Source of the DNA: Ornithoclostridium faecigallinarum
GTDB taxonomy: Bacteria; Bacillota; Clostridia; Christensenellales; UBA3700
Assembly (NCBI GenBank): GCA_018713665.1
Contig: DVOI01000057.1
Location: 1 to 43,550 of the forward strand
Direction of reading: 5' to 3'
DNA: 43,550 nt
Positions within the stretch are counted from its first letter, which is position 1. Every line of letters starts with the position of its first letter. The notes under the pieces are model-generated. The model searched no databases, was not told the DNA's origin, and saw only the letters and a list, made by a program, of their open reading frames with translations. Shown here piece by piece: positions 31,878-40,768 of this stretch. The position numbers and the translations under genes were made by a program.

Positions 31878-32855
31878 CGTGCCATTGCGGCAAATCCGAA
31901 ACTCGTCGCGCTCAACGCGCTTGTCTGCGCGCTGACGGTAGCTCTCGCCGTCGACCCTAAGCGCTGTATCTCAAGCGTGCATTCCGCACTCGGCATGTTC
32001 GCGCAAAGCGTATTGCCGGCTCTTTTGCCCTATTTCTTTTTCACCAAACTGCTCACCTCGCTCGGGGCCGCTCGCGTACTCGGCAACCTATTCCGCCGCC
32101 CCGTCGCGCTGCTCTACAACGCGCCTCCTATCGGCGGATATGTCTGCCTTATGAGCCTGCTTTCGGGCTATCCCGTCGGGGCACGGCTCTTGGGCGACCT
32201 CTTCAAATCGGGCGTCATCGACGGCGCGGACGCGCGCTGTATCTCGTCATTCGCGTCGACGTCGGGTCCGCTGTTTGTCGTAGGTACGGTCGGGACGATG
32301 ATGTTTGACAGTCCGCGCCTCGGTTACATTCTTTTTGCGTGCCACGTCGCCGGCGCACTTCTCAACGGTCTGCTCTATCGCCGCCGCAAGCCGTCCGTCC
32401 GCAGCGCGGTTCTCGTGCCGCCGCGCACCGACAACGTGCTCGCTTCCGCGATGACCGACTCCGTTCTCTCGGTCGCGCTGGTCGGCGGATACATTGCGGT
32501 GTTCGGACTTGCGATAGACGTTTTGATTTCTACCGGGATACTGAACGCGCTCGCCTCGCCCTTCGGCGCAATCCTGCAAAAGTTCGGACAAGATCCGCGC
32601 ATAGCCGACGCACTCGCTGCCGGCGCGGTGGAGTTGACGCGAGGATGCAAGATGCTGTCCGCGCTCGGATTACAGACAAAGACAGCACTCCCCTGCCTTG
32701 CCGGAATGCTGTCTTTCGGCGGCGTTGCAATCGCCGTCCAATCGTTGTCGTTTTGTTCGATTTGCGGAATACGTATCCGCTTTTTTGCGTTGACAAAGGC
32801 GACTCAAGCCGCAATCACCGTCTCGATAGCCTGTGTTGTCGCGCTCGCCCTTTGA
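31857..32855 (+). CDS. ylbJ: YlbJ-like sporulation integral membrane protein
   Basis: 332 residues from a GTG at 31857. There is no ribosome site, but the next in-frame starts would remove the first membrane segment (LVALNALVCALTVALAV). About eight hydrophobic segments. FAQSVLPALLPYFFFTKLL, GGYVCLMSLLSGYPVGARLLGDL and SSFASTSGPLFVVGTVG match YlbJ, a nucleoside-recognition/Gate-domain membrane protein. In B. subtilis YlbJ is needed for the spore cortex and is made in the mother cell. No other spore gene is in the window. The stop codon abuts the stop of the opposing gene with no gap. Confidence 0.85.
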   Translation: MAKTRFFRAIAANPKLVALNALVCALTVALAVDPKRCISSVHSALGMFAQSVLPALLPYFFFTKLLTSLGAARVLGNLFRRPVALLYNAPPIGGYVCLMSLLSGYPVGARLLGDLFKSGVIDGADARCISSFASTSGPLFVVGTVGTMMFDSPRLGYILFACHVAGALLNGLLYRRRKPSVRSAVLVPPRTDNVLASAMTDSVLSVALVGGYIAVFGLAIDVLISTGILNALASPFGAILQKFGQDPRIADALAAGAVELTRGCKMLSALGLQTKTALPCLAGMLSFGGVAIAVQSLSFCSICGIRIRFFALTKATQAAITVSIACVVALAL

Positions 32856-33332
32856 TTACCTGTTGTCGCCGCGGTTGCTCGAAGTGATGTCGTAGAGCGC
32901 CTGCCTGCCCTTGTCGATGTTTTGAAGGGATTCACGCAAATTCGCCTCGGCGCTGTCGAACATGTCCATAATGCCGTGATAGCAGCTAGCGGACAATTCC
33001 GTCGCGCGTCTCTCGGCGTCATCCAAGATTGCGTTCGCCCTGCGTCTCGCCTCGTCGACAATGCGATTCTCGGCAATCAACTGATCCGCCTCCGCGCGCG
33101 CCTTGTTGAGAATATCGCGCGCCTTGTCGTGCGCGTCGCCGATGATGTTGTCCTTGTCTTGAAGGATGACTCTCGCCTCGGTAATCGAGCTGGGCAAAAG
33201 GTTGCGGATGCTCGCGATATATTCGAGGCACTTCGTGTCGTCGACCGCGCGCAGGTTGCCGAAAAGCGCCTTTTTGCCGCCCCTGATCTCCTCTTCGAGC
33301 CTGTCGAGAACTCTCTCTATTTGAATATCCAT
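32856..33332 (-). CDS. Coiled-coil protein of unknown function downstream of coaD
   Basis: 158 residues. Residues about 60-120 form a heptad-rich coiled coil (KARDILNKARAEADQLIAEN, DEARRRANAILDDAERRATE) like those of DivIVA-, ATP synthase b- or V-ATPase H-type stalk proteins, which is why such proteins are sometimes labelled ATPase. No catalytic motif. AGGAGG precedes the ATG. It follows the fused rsmD-coaD gene (one base between stop and start). DivIVA-like membrane or septal scaffold is a guess only. Confidence 0.65.
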   Translation of the reverse strand: MDIQIERVLDRLEEEIRGGKKALFGNLRAVDDTKCLEYIASIRNLLPSSITEARVILQDKDNIIGDAHDKARDILNKARAEADQLIAENRIVDEARRRANAILDDAERRATELSASCYHGIMDMFDSAEANLRESLQNIDKGRQALYDITSSNRGDNR

Positions 33333-33333
33333 A

Positions 33334-34368
33334 TCAAACTTTCCTCCTAGTCCGTTCGAATGTTTGCTTTATCGTTTGCGCCGCCGCCGGCACGACGCGA
33401 TCGTCGATGTCTCCGCCGCTTTCGAGCAGTTCCCGCACCGTGTGCGAGTGTATGTCCGCCAGCTCGCCCTTCGCCTCGATCAACACCGTCTCAATGCCTC
33501 CGTGCTCGAGGTTGAAAGCCGCCATATCGCGTTCGTACGCAAGGTCTTGCGCGTCGCGCCAGCCGCGGACGATTGTCTTTATGCCGCGCTCCTTGCAGAA
33601 CTCCCAGACCATGCCCGAGCATATCTCGACGGTGACGCCGGGCATATCGGCGGTCGACAGCCTTGCAATCTCCGCCCTCTCTTTGAGAGAAAACAGCCCT
33701 TGTTTGGCGTCGTTGATTGCGACGACAACCACGACCTTGCCGTATCTCTTCTGCGCCTCTTCCGCGAGCATGCGGTGCCCGATTGTGAACGGATCGAAAC
33801 TGCCGGTGAGCGCGCATATCATTGCGGCACGGACAAAGTAATCGACCGTAATCCTTCCGTATTTGCGGCTCTTTGCAAGCTCGAATCCGTCGGGCGTGGC
33901 GCACTTTTCGTCGCTGTCGTGTTCATAGATCAAATAGCCGTCCTCTTCGAGCAGATTGGCGCGCGCAACCGCCGCCGCTATCTCCGCGATGTCTACGCTT
34001 CCGTACGGCGGATCGCAAAAGATGTAATCCCACTTACCCTTGAGCGAACGCAGACAGTCGCGCCAATCGCGCGCGACAAGGCGATAGTTTGCGCCGTTCA
34101 ATTCTTTGAGCGATTTTAGGTTGGCGTTGGTGAGCGTGATGCCCTCCCTGCCGTTGTCGCAAAAGACAACTTCCGACGCGCCGCGGCTGAGCGCCTCGAT
34201 GCCGATTGCGCCGCTGCCGCTGAACAGGTCGACGAACCGACTGCCTTCGATGTCGAACTGCAACACGTTGAAGATGCCCTGCTTTGCCATGTCGGACGTG
34301 GGTCTGACCTCTCTGCCCGACGGCGAAATCAGCTTCCTTCCTCTGAATTTGCCTCCGATGATTCTCAT
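33334..34368 (-). CDS. Fused 16S rRNA methyltransferase RsmD and phosphopantetheine adenylyltransferase CoaD
   Basis: 344 residues from the ATG at 34368, coupled to the upstream gene by an ATGA overlap. Residues 1-182 are RsmD: MRIIGGKFRGRKL start, DLFSGSGAIGIEALSRGA for SAM and FCDPPYG as catalytic DPPY; RsmD makes m2G966 in 16S rRNA. Residues 183-344 are CoaD: MICALTGSFDPFTIGH (TxGH nucleotidyl transfer motif), VRGWRDAQDLAYERDMAAFN, and IHSHTVRELLESGGDI; CoaD makes dephospho-CoA. The frame runs through without a stop, and the internal ATG at 33822 has no ribosome site, so the product should be one polypeptide. These genes are normally separate neighbours. Confidence 0.88.
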   Translation of the reverse strand: MRIIGGKFRGRKLISPSGREVRPTSDMAKQGIFNVLQFDIEGSRFVDLFSGSGAIGIEALSRGASEVVFCDNGREGITLTNANLKSLKELNGANYRLVARDWRDCLRSLKGKWDYIFCDPPYGSVDIAEIAAAVARANLLEEDGYLIYEHDSDEKCATPDGFELAKSRKYGRITVDYFVRAAMICALTGSFDPFTIGHRMLAEEAQKRYGKVVVVVAINDAKQGLFSLKERAEIARLSTADMPGVTVEICSGMVWEFCKERGIKTIVRGWRDAQDLAYERDMAAFNLEHGGIETVLIEAKGELADIHSHTVRELLESGGDIDDRVVPAAAQTIKQTFERTRRKV

Positions 34369-34898
34369 CTGCGATATATCTCCGACGGTGTGACCACCGC
34401 GTCCATGGGCACGTCGTGCGCCTCGGTCGGAACGCTGTCCACCCTCTGTTGGTCGAACGCGACCGCCACTTTCAACGCGCTGCCGTCCTCGAGAAAACGG
34501 TCGTAATAGCCCTTGCCTCTGCCGACGCGCATACACTCGGCGTCAAACGCCCTCAGCGGCACGACAATCACGTCGAGCGCCGCTTCTTTTGCGGTCATAC
34601 GAACGCCTCCCGGCTCAAGAATGCCGAACGCGCCTCTCCTCATCTCCCCTGACGGCGCGGCGTACATGTCGTCGCCGTCGACGACGGGATAGAACAGCTC
34701 GTTGCCTTCGCAGAGCAGCTTTGCCGCCTCGGACATGTCGAGCTCGTCGGGCAATGCGTTGTACAGCATAATCCTCTTGCCCGTCCTGCCGAATGAAGCG
34801 AGTTTGCTCGCGACGATATGCGCCGCCTCTCTCTTTTGTTCTTCGGTCAGCGCCGCGATTCTCCGTTTAATCTCGGCGCGAATCTCCGCTTTGGTCAC
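34365..34898 (-). CDS. 5-formyltetrahydrofolate cyclo-ligase
   Basis: 177 residues. ATP-dependent conversion of 5-formyl- to 5,10-methenyl-tetrahydrofolate in the cytoplasm. Landmarks: basic N-terminal helix KAEIRAEIKRRI, the middle YNALPDELD, DVIVVPLRAFD, and the C-terminal RVGRGKGYYDRFL substrate motif. Its start overlaps the stop of the aconitase-family gene (ATGA) and its stop overlaps the rsmD-coaD start, so the run is one coupled operon. Confidence 0.92.
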   Translation of the reverse strand: MTKAEIRAEIKRRIAALTEEQKREAAHIVASKLASFGRTGKRIMLYNALPDELDMSEAAKLLCEGNELFYPVVDGDDMYAAPSGEMRRGAFGILEPGGVRMTAKEAALDVIVVPLRAFDAECMRVGRGKGYYDRFLEDGSALKVAVAFDQQRVDSVPTEAHDVPMDAVVTPSEIYRR

Positions 34899-37156
34899 TT
34901 GCCCGACTTATAGTAATTGATCAGACAGCCGGCAAGCACGATGTCGCGCTCCGACTCTGTCAACGGCTCCATGCGCAAAGTGATGTCGCGCACCTTGCCG
35001 CCGGCGACCGCCTTGGCTTTGAACTCCGTCGCGCCCGACGCGACCGCCGCCTTGACGCCGGGGACAATCAATATCTCGCCGTCCTCGAAGTCGTCGCCCG
35101 ACAAGAAAGGAAGCATGCCCCAATTGATCAAATTGCTGCGATAGCGCTTTGTCGCATACTCCTTTGCTACGTTGCACGCGCCGCCGAGCACGCGTTGGCA
35201 GCTCGCCGCCTGTTCGCGGGCGCTGCCGTCGCCCGGCTTGACCGCATAAACGCCGCTGCCGATTGACACGCTGCCCTCGAGCTTGAGTCCGCTCGCCTTG
35301 ACGGCTTCGGCATAATCGCCCGTCAGCTTTCCGTCCTTTTCGAGCGCCTTTTCGTCCGCGGCGATTGCCTTTGCCCTGCCGACATACTCGGGCACCTTGC
35401 GCGACAGCGCGAACTCCGCGAGTTTGAGCGGATTGGAGCGATAGCTCGACGTCTCACCAGACGGAATCAGCTCGTCCGTCGTCGTCACCGGGTCGTGAAT
35501 GACCGCGGCGAACTTGACAATCAAATTGTCGGTCAACGGGATGACCTCGGGCCAATCTTTGATGTTGGGACCGTAGTGAAGCGGCTCGCTCTCTTCGGGT
35601 TTTGACCAGCCGTTGTAGACGCGGCGCTCATAGATTTTGGAATCATACTCGAACGGCGCAATCTCGTCGTCGTAATCGACTTGCGCCGCGCTGGTCAGCA
35701 CGCCGCCGTTCGCCGCCGTCGCCGCAATTGAGCGCGCGTCCATGAGTGCGACCGACGCGATCTGACCGCCGCCCGGCTTGCTGCCCTCGCGCGATTCGAA
35801 GTTGCGCGTGGTGTGACGTATGCTGAGCGCGCCGTTGTTGGGCACATCTCCCGCTCCGAAGCAAGGTCCGCAGAACGCCGTCTTGACGTTGACGCCTGCC
35901 TCGACGAGTTCGGCGATGCATCCCTTTTTGAGCAAGTCGAAATAGACGGGAGTGCTCGAAGGATAGACGCTCATCGTAAACGCGCCGTTGCCCACGCTCG
36001 CGCCCTTCATGATGTTCGCGACCTCGAAGATGTTGTCGTATGTACCGCCCGCACAACCTGCAACGATGCCTTGTTCGACGTGCACCTTGCCGTCTTTGAT
36101 TTTGTCGGTCAGACAGAAGTCGAGCTTGTCGTTGCCGAGCAGCTCCCTGCCCTTCTTTTCCGCCTCGGACAGCACGTCGTACGGGTTTGCGATCAGTTCC
36201 TCGAGATCGTAGACGTTGCTGGGGTGGAACGGCAGCGCGATCTTGGGCGTGACCTTGGACAGGTCGACCTCTACCGCCGCGTCGTAATATGCGAGCGCCG
36301 CCGGTGCCATCGGTTTGTAGTCGTCAAGCCTGCCGCGTATCGCGTAATAGTTCTTGACCTCGTCGTCGTCCGTGCGCCAAATACTGGACAGACACGTCGT
36401 CTCGGTGGTCATCACATCTATGCCGTTGCGGTACTCGATGGGCAAATTCTTGATGCCGTCGCCGACAAACTCCATGACCTTGTTCTTGACAAAGCCGTCC
36501 TTGAACACCGCCCCTATGATTGCGAGCGCGACGTCCTGCGGACCGACGCCGTGGCGCGGCTTGCCGGTCAGCTTGATTGCGACGACGTCAGGATACTTGA
36601 TGTCATAGGTGCGGTTCAAAAGCTGCTTGACCAGCTCCGGTCCGCCCTCGCCGACCGCCATCGTGCCGAGCGCACCGTAACGGGTATGGCTGTCGCTGCC
36701 CAAGATCATCTTGCCGCAGCCGCTCATGCACTCGCGCATATATGTGTGAATGACCGCCTGGTGCGGAGGCACGAAAATGCCGCCGTACTTCTTCGCCGCC
36801 GAAAGCCCGAAGACGTGATCGTCCTCGTTGATTGTGCCGCCGACCGCGCACAGACTGTTGTGGCAATTGGTCAAAACATACGGCAAGGGGAACTTTTGAA
36901 GCCCGCTCGCCTTGGCGGTCTGAATGATGCCGACATAGGTGATGTCGTGCGACGCCATCGCGTCGAATTTGATGCCGAGCAGCTTGCCCTTTGCCGTCTC
37001 GCCCGTCGTATTGTGCGCCGCAAGCACCGAGTATGCCATCGTGCCCTTATAGGCGTCCGCAAGCGCGTCCTCGCCGAAGTTGTACGCCGCGACCTGCGCC
37101 TTGTCAATCAACTTTCCGTCGACGAGATAGACGCCTTGGTTCATCTTTTTGATCAT
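34895..37156 (-). CDS. Aconitase-family hydratase
   Basis: 753 residues from the ATG at 37156 (GAGAGG upstream); the longer frame runs into the upstream hairpin region. Iron-sulfur cysteines are in TNCHNSLCAVGG, GCAGG, and FCGPCFGAGDVPNNG, the aconitase GPCxG pattern. SSYRSNPLKLAEFALSR and the C-terminal RYRSNLINWGMLPFL belong to the swivelling domain. The C-terminal domain is fused in one chain, as in aconitases rather than LeuCD. Together with the citrate-synthase-like gene at 12975 it may serve glutamate synthesis. Substrate could be another hydroxy acid. First gene of the 5-FCL-rsmD/coaD operon. Confidence 0.85.
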   Translation of the reverse strand: MIKKMNQGVYLVDGKLIDKAQVAAYNFGEDALADAYKGTMAYSVLAAHNTTGETAKGKLLGIKFDAMASHDITYVGIIQTAKASGLQKFPLPYVLTNCHNSLCAVGGTINEDDHVFGLSAAKKYGGIFVPPHQAVIHTYMRECMSGCGKMILGSDSHTRYGALGTMAVGEGGPELVKQLLNRTYDIKYPDVVAIKLTGKPRHGVGPQDVALAIIGAVFKDGFVKNKVMEFVGDGIKNLPIEYRNGIDVMTTETTCLSSIWRTDDDEVKNYYAIRGRLDDYKPMAPAALAYYDAAVEVDLSKVTPKIALPFHPSNVYDLEELIANPYDVLSEAEKKGRELLGNDKLDFCLTDKIKDGKVHVEQGIVAGCAGGTYDNIFEVANIMKGASVGNGAFTMSVYPSSTPVYFDLLKKGCIAELVEAGVNVKTAFCGPCFGAGDVPNNGALSIRHTTRNFESREGSKPGGGQIASVALMDARSIAATAANGGVLTSAAQVDYDDEIAPFEYDSKIYERRVYNGWSKPEESEPLHYGPNIKDWPEVIPLTDNLIVKFAAVIHDPVTTTDELIPSGETSSYRSNPLKLAEFALSRKVPEYVGRAKAIAADEKALEKDGKLTGDYAEAVKASGLKLEGSVSIGSGVYAVKPGDGSAREQAASCQRVLGGACNVAKEYATKRYRSNLINWGMLPFLSGDDFEDGEILIVPGVKAAVASGATEFKAKAVAGGKVRDITLRMEPLTESERDIVLAGCLINYYKSGK

Positions 37157-37232
37157 AAAAACCTCTCGAACAAATCTGTTGAATATAATATTAGCACATA
37201 CGCGCCCGCCCGCGCAACCGAAAAGACGCAAA

Positions 37233-37263
37233 CGGAGCAAATTCGCCTCGCGAATTTGCTCCG
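37233..37263 (-). terminator. Hairpin after the FtsK-gamma/DUF1828-like gene
   Basis: Perfect 14-bp stem CGGAGCAAATTCGC / GCGAATTTGCTCCG with a 3-base loop. On the minus strand a loosely T-rich stretch follows (GTTTGCGTCTTTTC). It marks the end of the five-gene accessory operon. Confidence 0.65.
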
Positions 37264-37290
37264 CCGCCCAAGCCCTGCGGCGTGCCCGAG

Positions 37291-39096
37291 TCAATCGTCG
37301 CAGAACAAGTTCAATTCCTGTTTTTTGATTTGGTCGTAGTAACTGTCGGTGATTTGCTCAAGTCCGTCCTTGAGGCACGAAAAGATGAGAATTTTGCGAG
37401 AATCTTTTTTCTTTTTCGCCTGAGAAACGATGTCTTTGATTATTTTGATGAGCTCCTTGCGCGAATCTCTGCGGTTTTTGAGCAACAACTCGCGGAATTC
37501 ATATGCGCAAGCCCACAGCGTCTCTTCCGACGCCGCCGCAATCACATTTTGATTCACGACGTCCGCCAGCCTTCCGATTGCCGCAACAAGCATCATCAGA
37601 CTCTTGACGACGCCGACGCCTTCGGAGACGGGAACGAACAGCTGCGATTTGCGGATTGCCATCCCAAAGCCCGCGCAAATGCGCTTGACCTCGCGTACAA
37701 TGTCGGCGTTGTCGAAGTTGAGATTGGCTCCGAGATATCTCATCGCGCAGCCGCCGTCGGTCAACATATAGCCCCTCGACGTGTTGACCAGCCTAATCCG
37801 ATACGGCGAACCGTTGGGGAATTCGAAGCCGACACCGATTATGCAGCCGCCGGGTCTTTTGTCCGTATCGAAACACCCCTTCAACGCGTCGATATATGCG
37901 TCGCCCTTGCCGTCAAATCGCAATTTGAGCTTGGGCACTTCCGTCAAAGGCGGCTCTCCGCTCGCCCCGAACGAACCGTCCTCAGAGGCTTCCCACACCT
38001 TCAAATTGGCGTCGATTGCTCTTTGCTCCATGGTCGTTTTGACCAGCTCCCTGATCTCTTCAATGAAACTTTGCCCGGAACTGCCTTTGTTTTCGGACGC
38101 GCCGTCTTTGCTGCCGTCGTCCGCCTCGCCCGAATCGCCGCCTTTCTTGGCTTCCCGTTTCTTCATAGATTGCGCCAGCCTCTCTGCGATGCTGAGACAG
38201 GACGCAGCGGCGTCTTCATCGTCGTCATCGTCGCTCTCGGCGTCGAAATCATCTTCATCCTCATATTCTCCCTCATCGCCGATCTCCTCTTTGAACTCCT
38301 CGAGGCAGGCGCCAAAATCGTCACCCCAATCAATGTCGTCTTCATCGATGTCGTCGTCTTCAATGTCATCGTCTTCATCGATGTCGTTTCCGACTTCGAT
38401 ACCCAGCAACTGCGTCTTCAATCTCAACCGTCTGCTTTTGAGATTGGAGAGCTGTCTGTCTCTGCAGGCTCTCTCTTTTTTGTCGGCAAGTTCGAGCTCT
38501 TCGAGCTCTTTGATGCTTTCTTCGAGCTCTTTGAGGCGTTCTTCGAGCGCTTGTTTGCGCTCTGCCAGCTTTTTTTGCTTGTCGGCGCATTCCTTTTTTG
38601 ACGATTCAAGCAAGTCGACAATCTCATCTCTGACGGACACCAATTCAATTTCCAGACTTGTCAACTTCTTTGAAAGATAGAAAAGTGCTCCGGATGCGGA
38701 ATCGTTGCTGTTTGAGCGTTCTTTGTATCTCTTGATTTCTTCTAAAATGCCGTGCCTGCTTTCTTTCAAATCACAATATCGGCCATACAGCTCCACAAAA
38801 ATCCGTCTGTTGCCGCATTCGTCGATTGCCTCCACATCTTCGCTCGTAATTTTGTTCAGACGTAATCGTTCGCACTCTTCGTCAAAGTCTTGATCGTTCG
38901 CGTCTTCTTCTTCGTCAACGTCATCCTTCTCCGGAGCGGCGAAATCGGGGTTTTCGCTTTGAAATCTCTCGAGTGCGTTGCGCGCTTCAAGATAGGATAT
39001 CTCGAACTTCATCTGCAATTCCGCAGCGGTCGCGATCCCTTTTCGTTCGCGCAAAAACGCTACGATCTCTTCGTAGTTGCAGCTGTTTTCTCCCAT
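37291..39096 (-). CDS. FtsK-gamma-like winged-helix, coiled-coil, DUF1828-like protein
   Basis: 601 residues from the ATG at 39096 with GAGGAGG upstream. Residues about 5-45 (YEEIVAFLRERKG then ATAAELQMKFEISYLEARNA) resemble the DNA-binding gamma domain of FtsK. Residues about 145-225 are coiled coil (LAERKQALEERLKELEESIK). Two very acidic stretches follow near residues 235-310 (runs of Asp and Glu). From about residue 395 a DUF1828-like domain appears (YRIRLVNTSRGYMLTDGGCAMRYLG), then a helical end. Last gene of the operon, starting one base past the stop of the VirD4/TraG-like gene. Possibly a DNA-binding partner of that ATPase; function unknown. Confidence 0.65.
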   Translation of the reverse strand: MGENSCNYEEIVAFLRERKGIATAAELQMKFEISYLEARNALERFQSENPDFAAPEKDDVDEEEDANDQDFDEECERLRLNKITSEDVEAIDECGNRRIFVELYGRYCDLKESRHGILEEIKRYKERSNSNDSASGALFYLSKKLTSLEIELVSVRDEIVDLLESSKKECADKQKKLAERKQALEERLKELEESIKELEELELADKKERACRDRQLSNLKSRRLRLKTQLLGIEVGNDIDEDDDIEDDDIDEDDIDWGDDFGACLEEFKEEIGDEGEYEDEDDFDAESDDDDDEDAAASCLSIAERLAQSMKKREAKKGGDSGEADDGSKDGASENKGSSGQSFIEEIRELVKTTMEQRAIDANLKVWEASEDGSFGASGEPPLTEVPKLKLRFDGKGDAYIDALKGCFDTDKRPGGCIIGVGFEFPNGSPYRIRLVNTSRGYMLTDGGCAMRYLGANLNFDNADIVREVKRICAGFGMAIRKSQLFVPVSEGVGVVKSLMMLVAAIGRLADVVNQNVIAAASEETLWACAYEFRELLLKNRRDSRKELIKIIKDIVSQAKKKKDSRKILIFSCLKDGLEQITDSYYDQIKKQELNLFCDD

Positions 39097-39097
39097 G

Positions 39098-40768
39098 TTA
39101 CCTCCTCTTTGCAGTAGCGCGTTTTGCGGAGAAAATTCTTTCGAATGCGTCCACAACGGGGCAATACTCCGACGCGTTGCTCTGCGGCAGATCTTTGAAT
39201 TCGTCGCACGTGTAATACCTCTCAAGCTTGGAATACAACACATAGCCGCTGTTTGCTTCGGTGACCACACACTCTCCCGGCTCAAAATGAGCGAGCTCGC
39301 TGACCGGAATGAGCGGTATGGTCTCCAATTGTCGATTTTCGAGTTCGCCGTATCTGCCGTTGATTGCGCTCAACGGCGAAAGTCTGGTGCGCTGTCCGCA
39401 CATACGCGCAAACTCTTCGAGAGTTTCTCTGTTGTTGCTCCCCATAAAGATTTGCACGTTGAGATTGTCGCGAATAATCTTTGCAACCGCAGGACTGTAG
39501 ACCGCGTCGAGCTGCGCATACGACTGAACAATCAGAACGAAAAAGATGTTGCGGCCGGCGCACGCTGAGATTGTCGTTTCAAAACCGGGGAACGCCGGAA
39601 AATTGCCGAACTCGTCAAGGATGAAATAGATCGGATTCTCAAACTTGCCTCTCGGCCTTTCGTTTGCGGCTTGAATGAAGTATTTGTAGAGATCTTGAAC
39701 AAATCTGCCGATCAATTCGTATTGCGTCTTGATCTCGTCCTGATAGTCGATGAACAACGCCACCTTTCCATCCAAAAACTCGCTAAAGTCAAACGAATTG
39801 AACGATGTGATTACGTTTGCGGTCGCCGCCCTAAACGTCGATATTTTTGTGTTGAACATCGACATGACGCAAGAGCGCGTCCTTGGCGCGTTGTCGAGCA
39901 TCGGTTGCTTGACCAGCTCAAGAGCGCGCGAATTGTTGCTTCGCCTCGAGAAGTAACCGTTGTCGTTGTACGATCCGTAAGTCCTGTTTTCGCTTTCATG
40001 AAATGTCCTCAGCGTATCGAAAATGGTACTCATTGCCACATCTTCTTTTTTCAGCTTTCCCGCCTCTACATCCTCGAGCATCGCCCACATGAATCCTTTG
40101 AACACATCCCTTGCGCTATCCGCCCAATAGGGGTCGTTGCTGCCGTCGGGCGGCACCATGTACATCGCGATATCATCGATTTCCTTTGTGACATCCATTA
40201 TAATCTGTTCACGAACCAACGCGAGCGCGCGGTCGAGCGCCTGCTGACTTTCATAAACTCTGCCTCTGAATTTATTGCACGGCTTTCCGTTCACTTCGAC
40301 AAGCTCAATCTCGCCGTAAATATCGTTTTGCGAACAGTACTTTTCACAGATTGGCATCAGCGGATTCCAGCACTCGGAATGGTTGTAGTCGCGAAAATTG
40401 AGCAACAATACCTTGTATCCCTCTTTGCGAAGCGTTTCGGCAGTAAGTCTGTATACCTCGCCCTTCGGGTCGGAGATAATCATCGACTTCTTGACCTTTT
40501 GATGAGCGAACGAGCACACCAGCGGCACGACATAACCCGTCGTCTTTCCGAGGCGCGTGCCGGCGATTACGCATACATGATTGTCGTCCGCGGAATAGGT
40601 CTGACAGAGTTTGCCGTTGATGTGAAAGTTGCTCTTGAGCACTCCTTTGACTGACAATTCCGGCAAGTCGTCGTATGCGACAACTCCGGGTGTATCGATT
40701 GTTATTTCTTCATATTTTTTCAGCCGCATGTTCTCATAGCCGCTGAGCAATTTCTCATTTGTTCTCAT
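39098..40768 (-). CDS. VirD4/TraG-like coupling ATPase without a membrane anchor
   Basis: 556 residues from the ATG at 40768 (GGAGGA upstream); an earlier in-frame ATG lies before the ribosome site. Walker A is IAGTRLGKTTGYVVP (GTRLGKTT at 70-77), then IISDPKGEVY and, near residue 375, Walker B IYFILDEFGNFPAFPGF. DYQDEIKTQYELIGRF and IFMGSNNRETLEEFARMCG are also family blocks. TraG/VirD4 proteins pump DNA or effector proteins into a type IV secretion channel. Here the usual N-terminal membrane helices are absent and no other secretion gene is nearby, so a remnant or a repurposed cytoplasmic motor is possible. Overlaps the upstream gene by 14 bp. Confidence 0.85.
   Translation of the reverse strand: MRTNEKLLSGYENMRLKKYEEITIDTPGVVAYDDLPELSVKGVLKSNFHINGKLCQTYSADDNHVCVIAGTRLGKTTGYVVPLVCSFAHQKVKKSMIISDPKGEVYRLTAETLRKEGYKVLLLNFRDYNHSECWNPLMPICEKYCSQNDIYGEIELVEVNGKPCNKFRGRVYESQQALDRALALVREQIIMDVTKEIDDIAMYMVPPDGSNDPYWADSARDVFKGFMWAMLEDVEAGKLKKEDVAMSTIFDTLRTFHESENRTYGSYNDNGYFSRRSNNSRALELVKQPMLDNAPRTRSCVMSMFNTKISTFRAATANVITSFNSFDFSEFLDGKVALFIDYQDEIKTQYELIGRFVQDLYKYFIQAANERPRGKFENPIYFILDEFGNFPAFPGFETTISACAGRNIFFVLIVQSYAQLDAVYSPAVAKIIRDNLNVQIFMGSNNRETLEEFARMCGQRTRLSPLSAINGRYGELENRQLETIPLIPVSELAHFEPGECVVTEANSGYVLYSKLERYYTCDEFKDLPQSNASEYCPVVDAFERIFSAKRATAKRR

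Noticed and set aside
38200..38420. Short-period DNA repeat (GTC/TTC/ATC-rich) as a possible tandem array or CRISPR-like structure
   Set aside because: It is the coding sequence of Asp/Glu runs in the 37291-39096 protein; spacing is irregular and there are no spacers.
39098..40768. Complete conjugative or type IV secretion system
   Set aside because: Only the coupling-ATPase-like gene is present; no VirB4, relaxase, VirB6/8 or integrase in the window.
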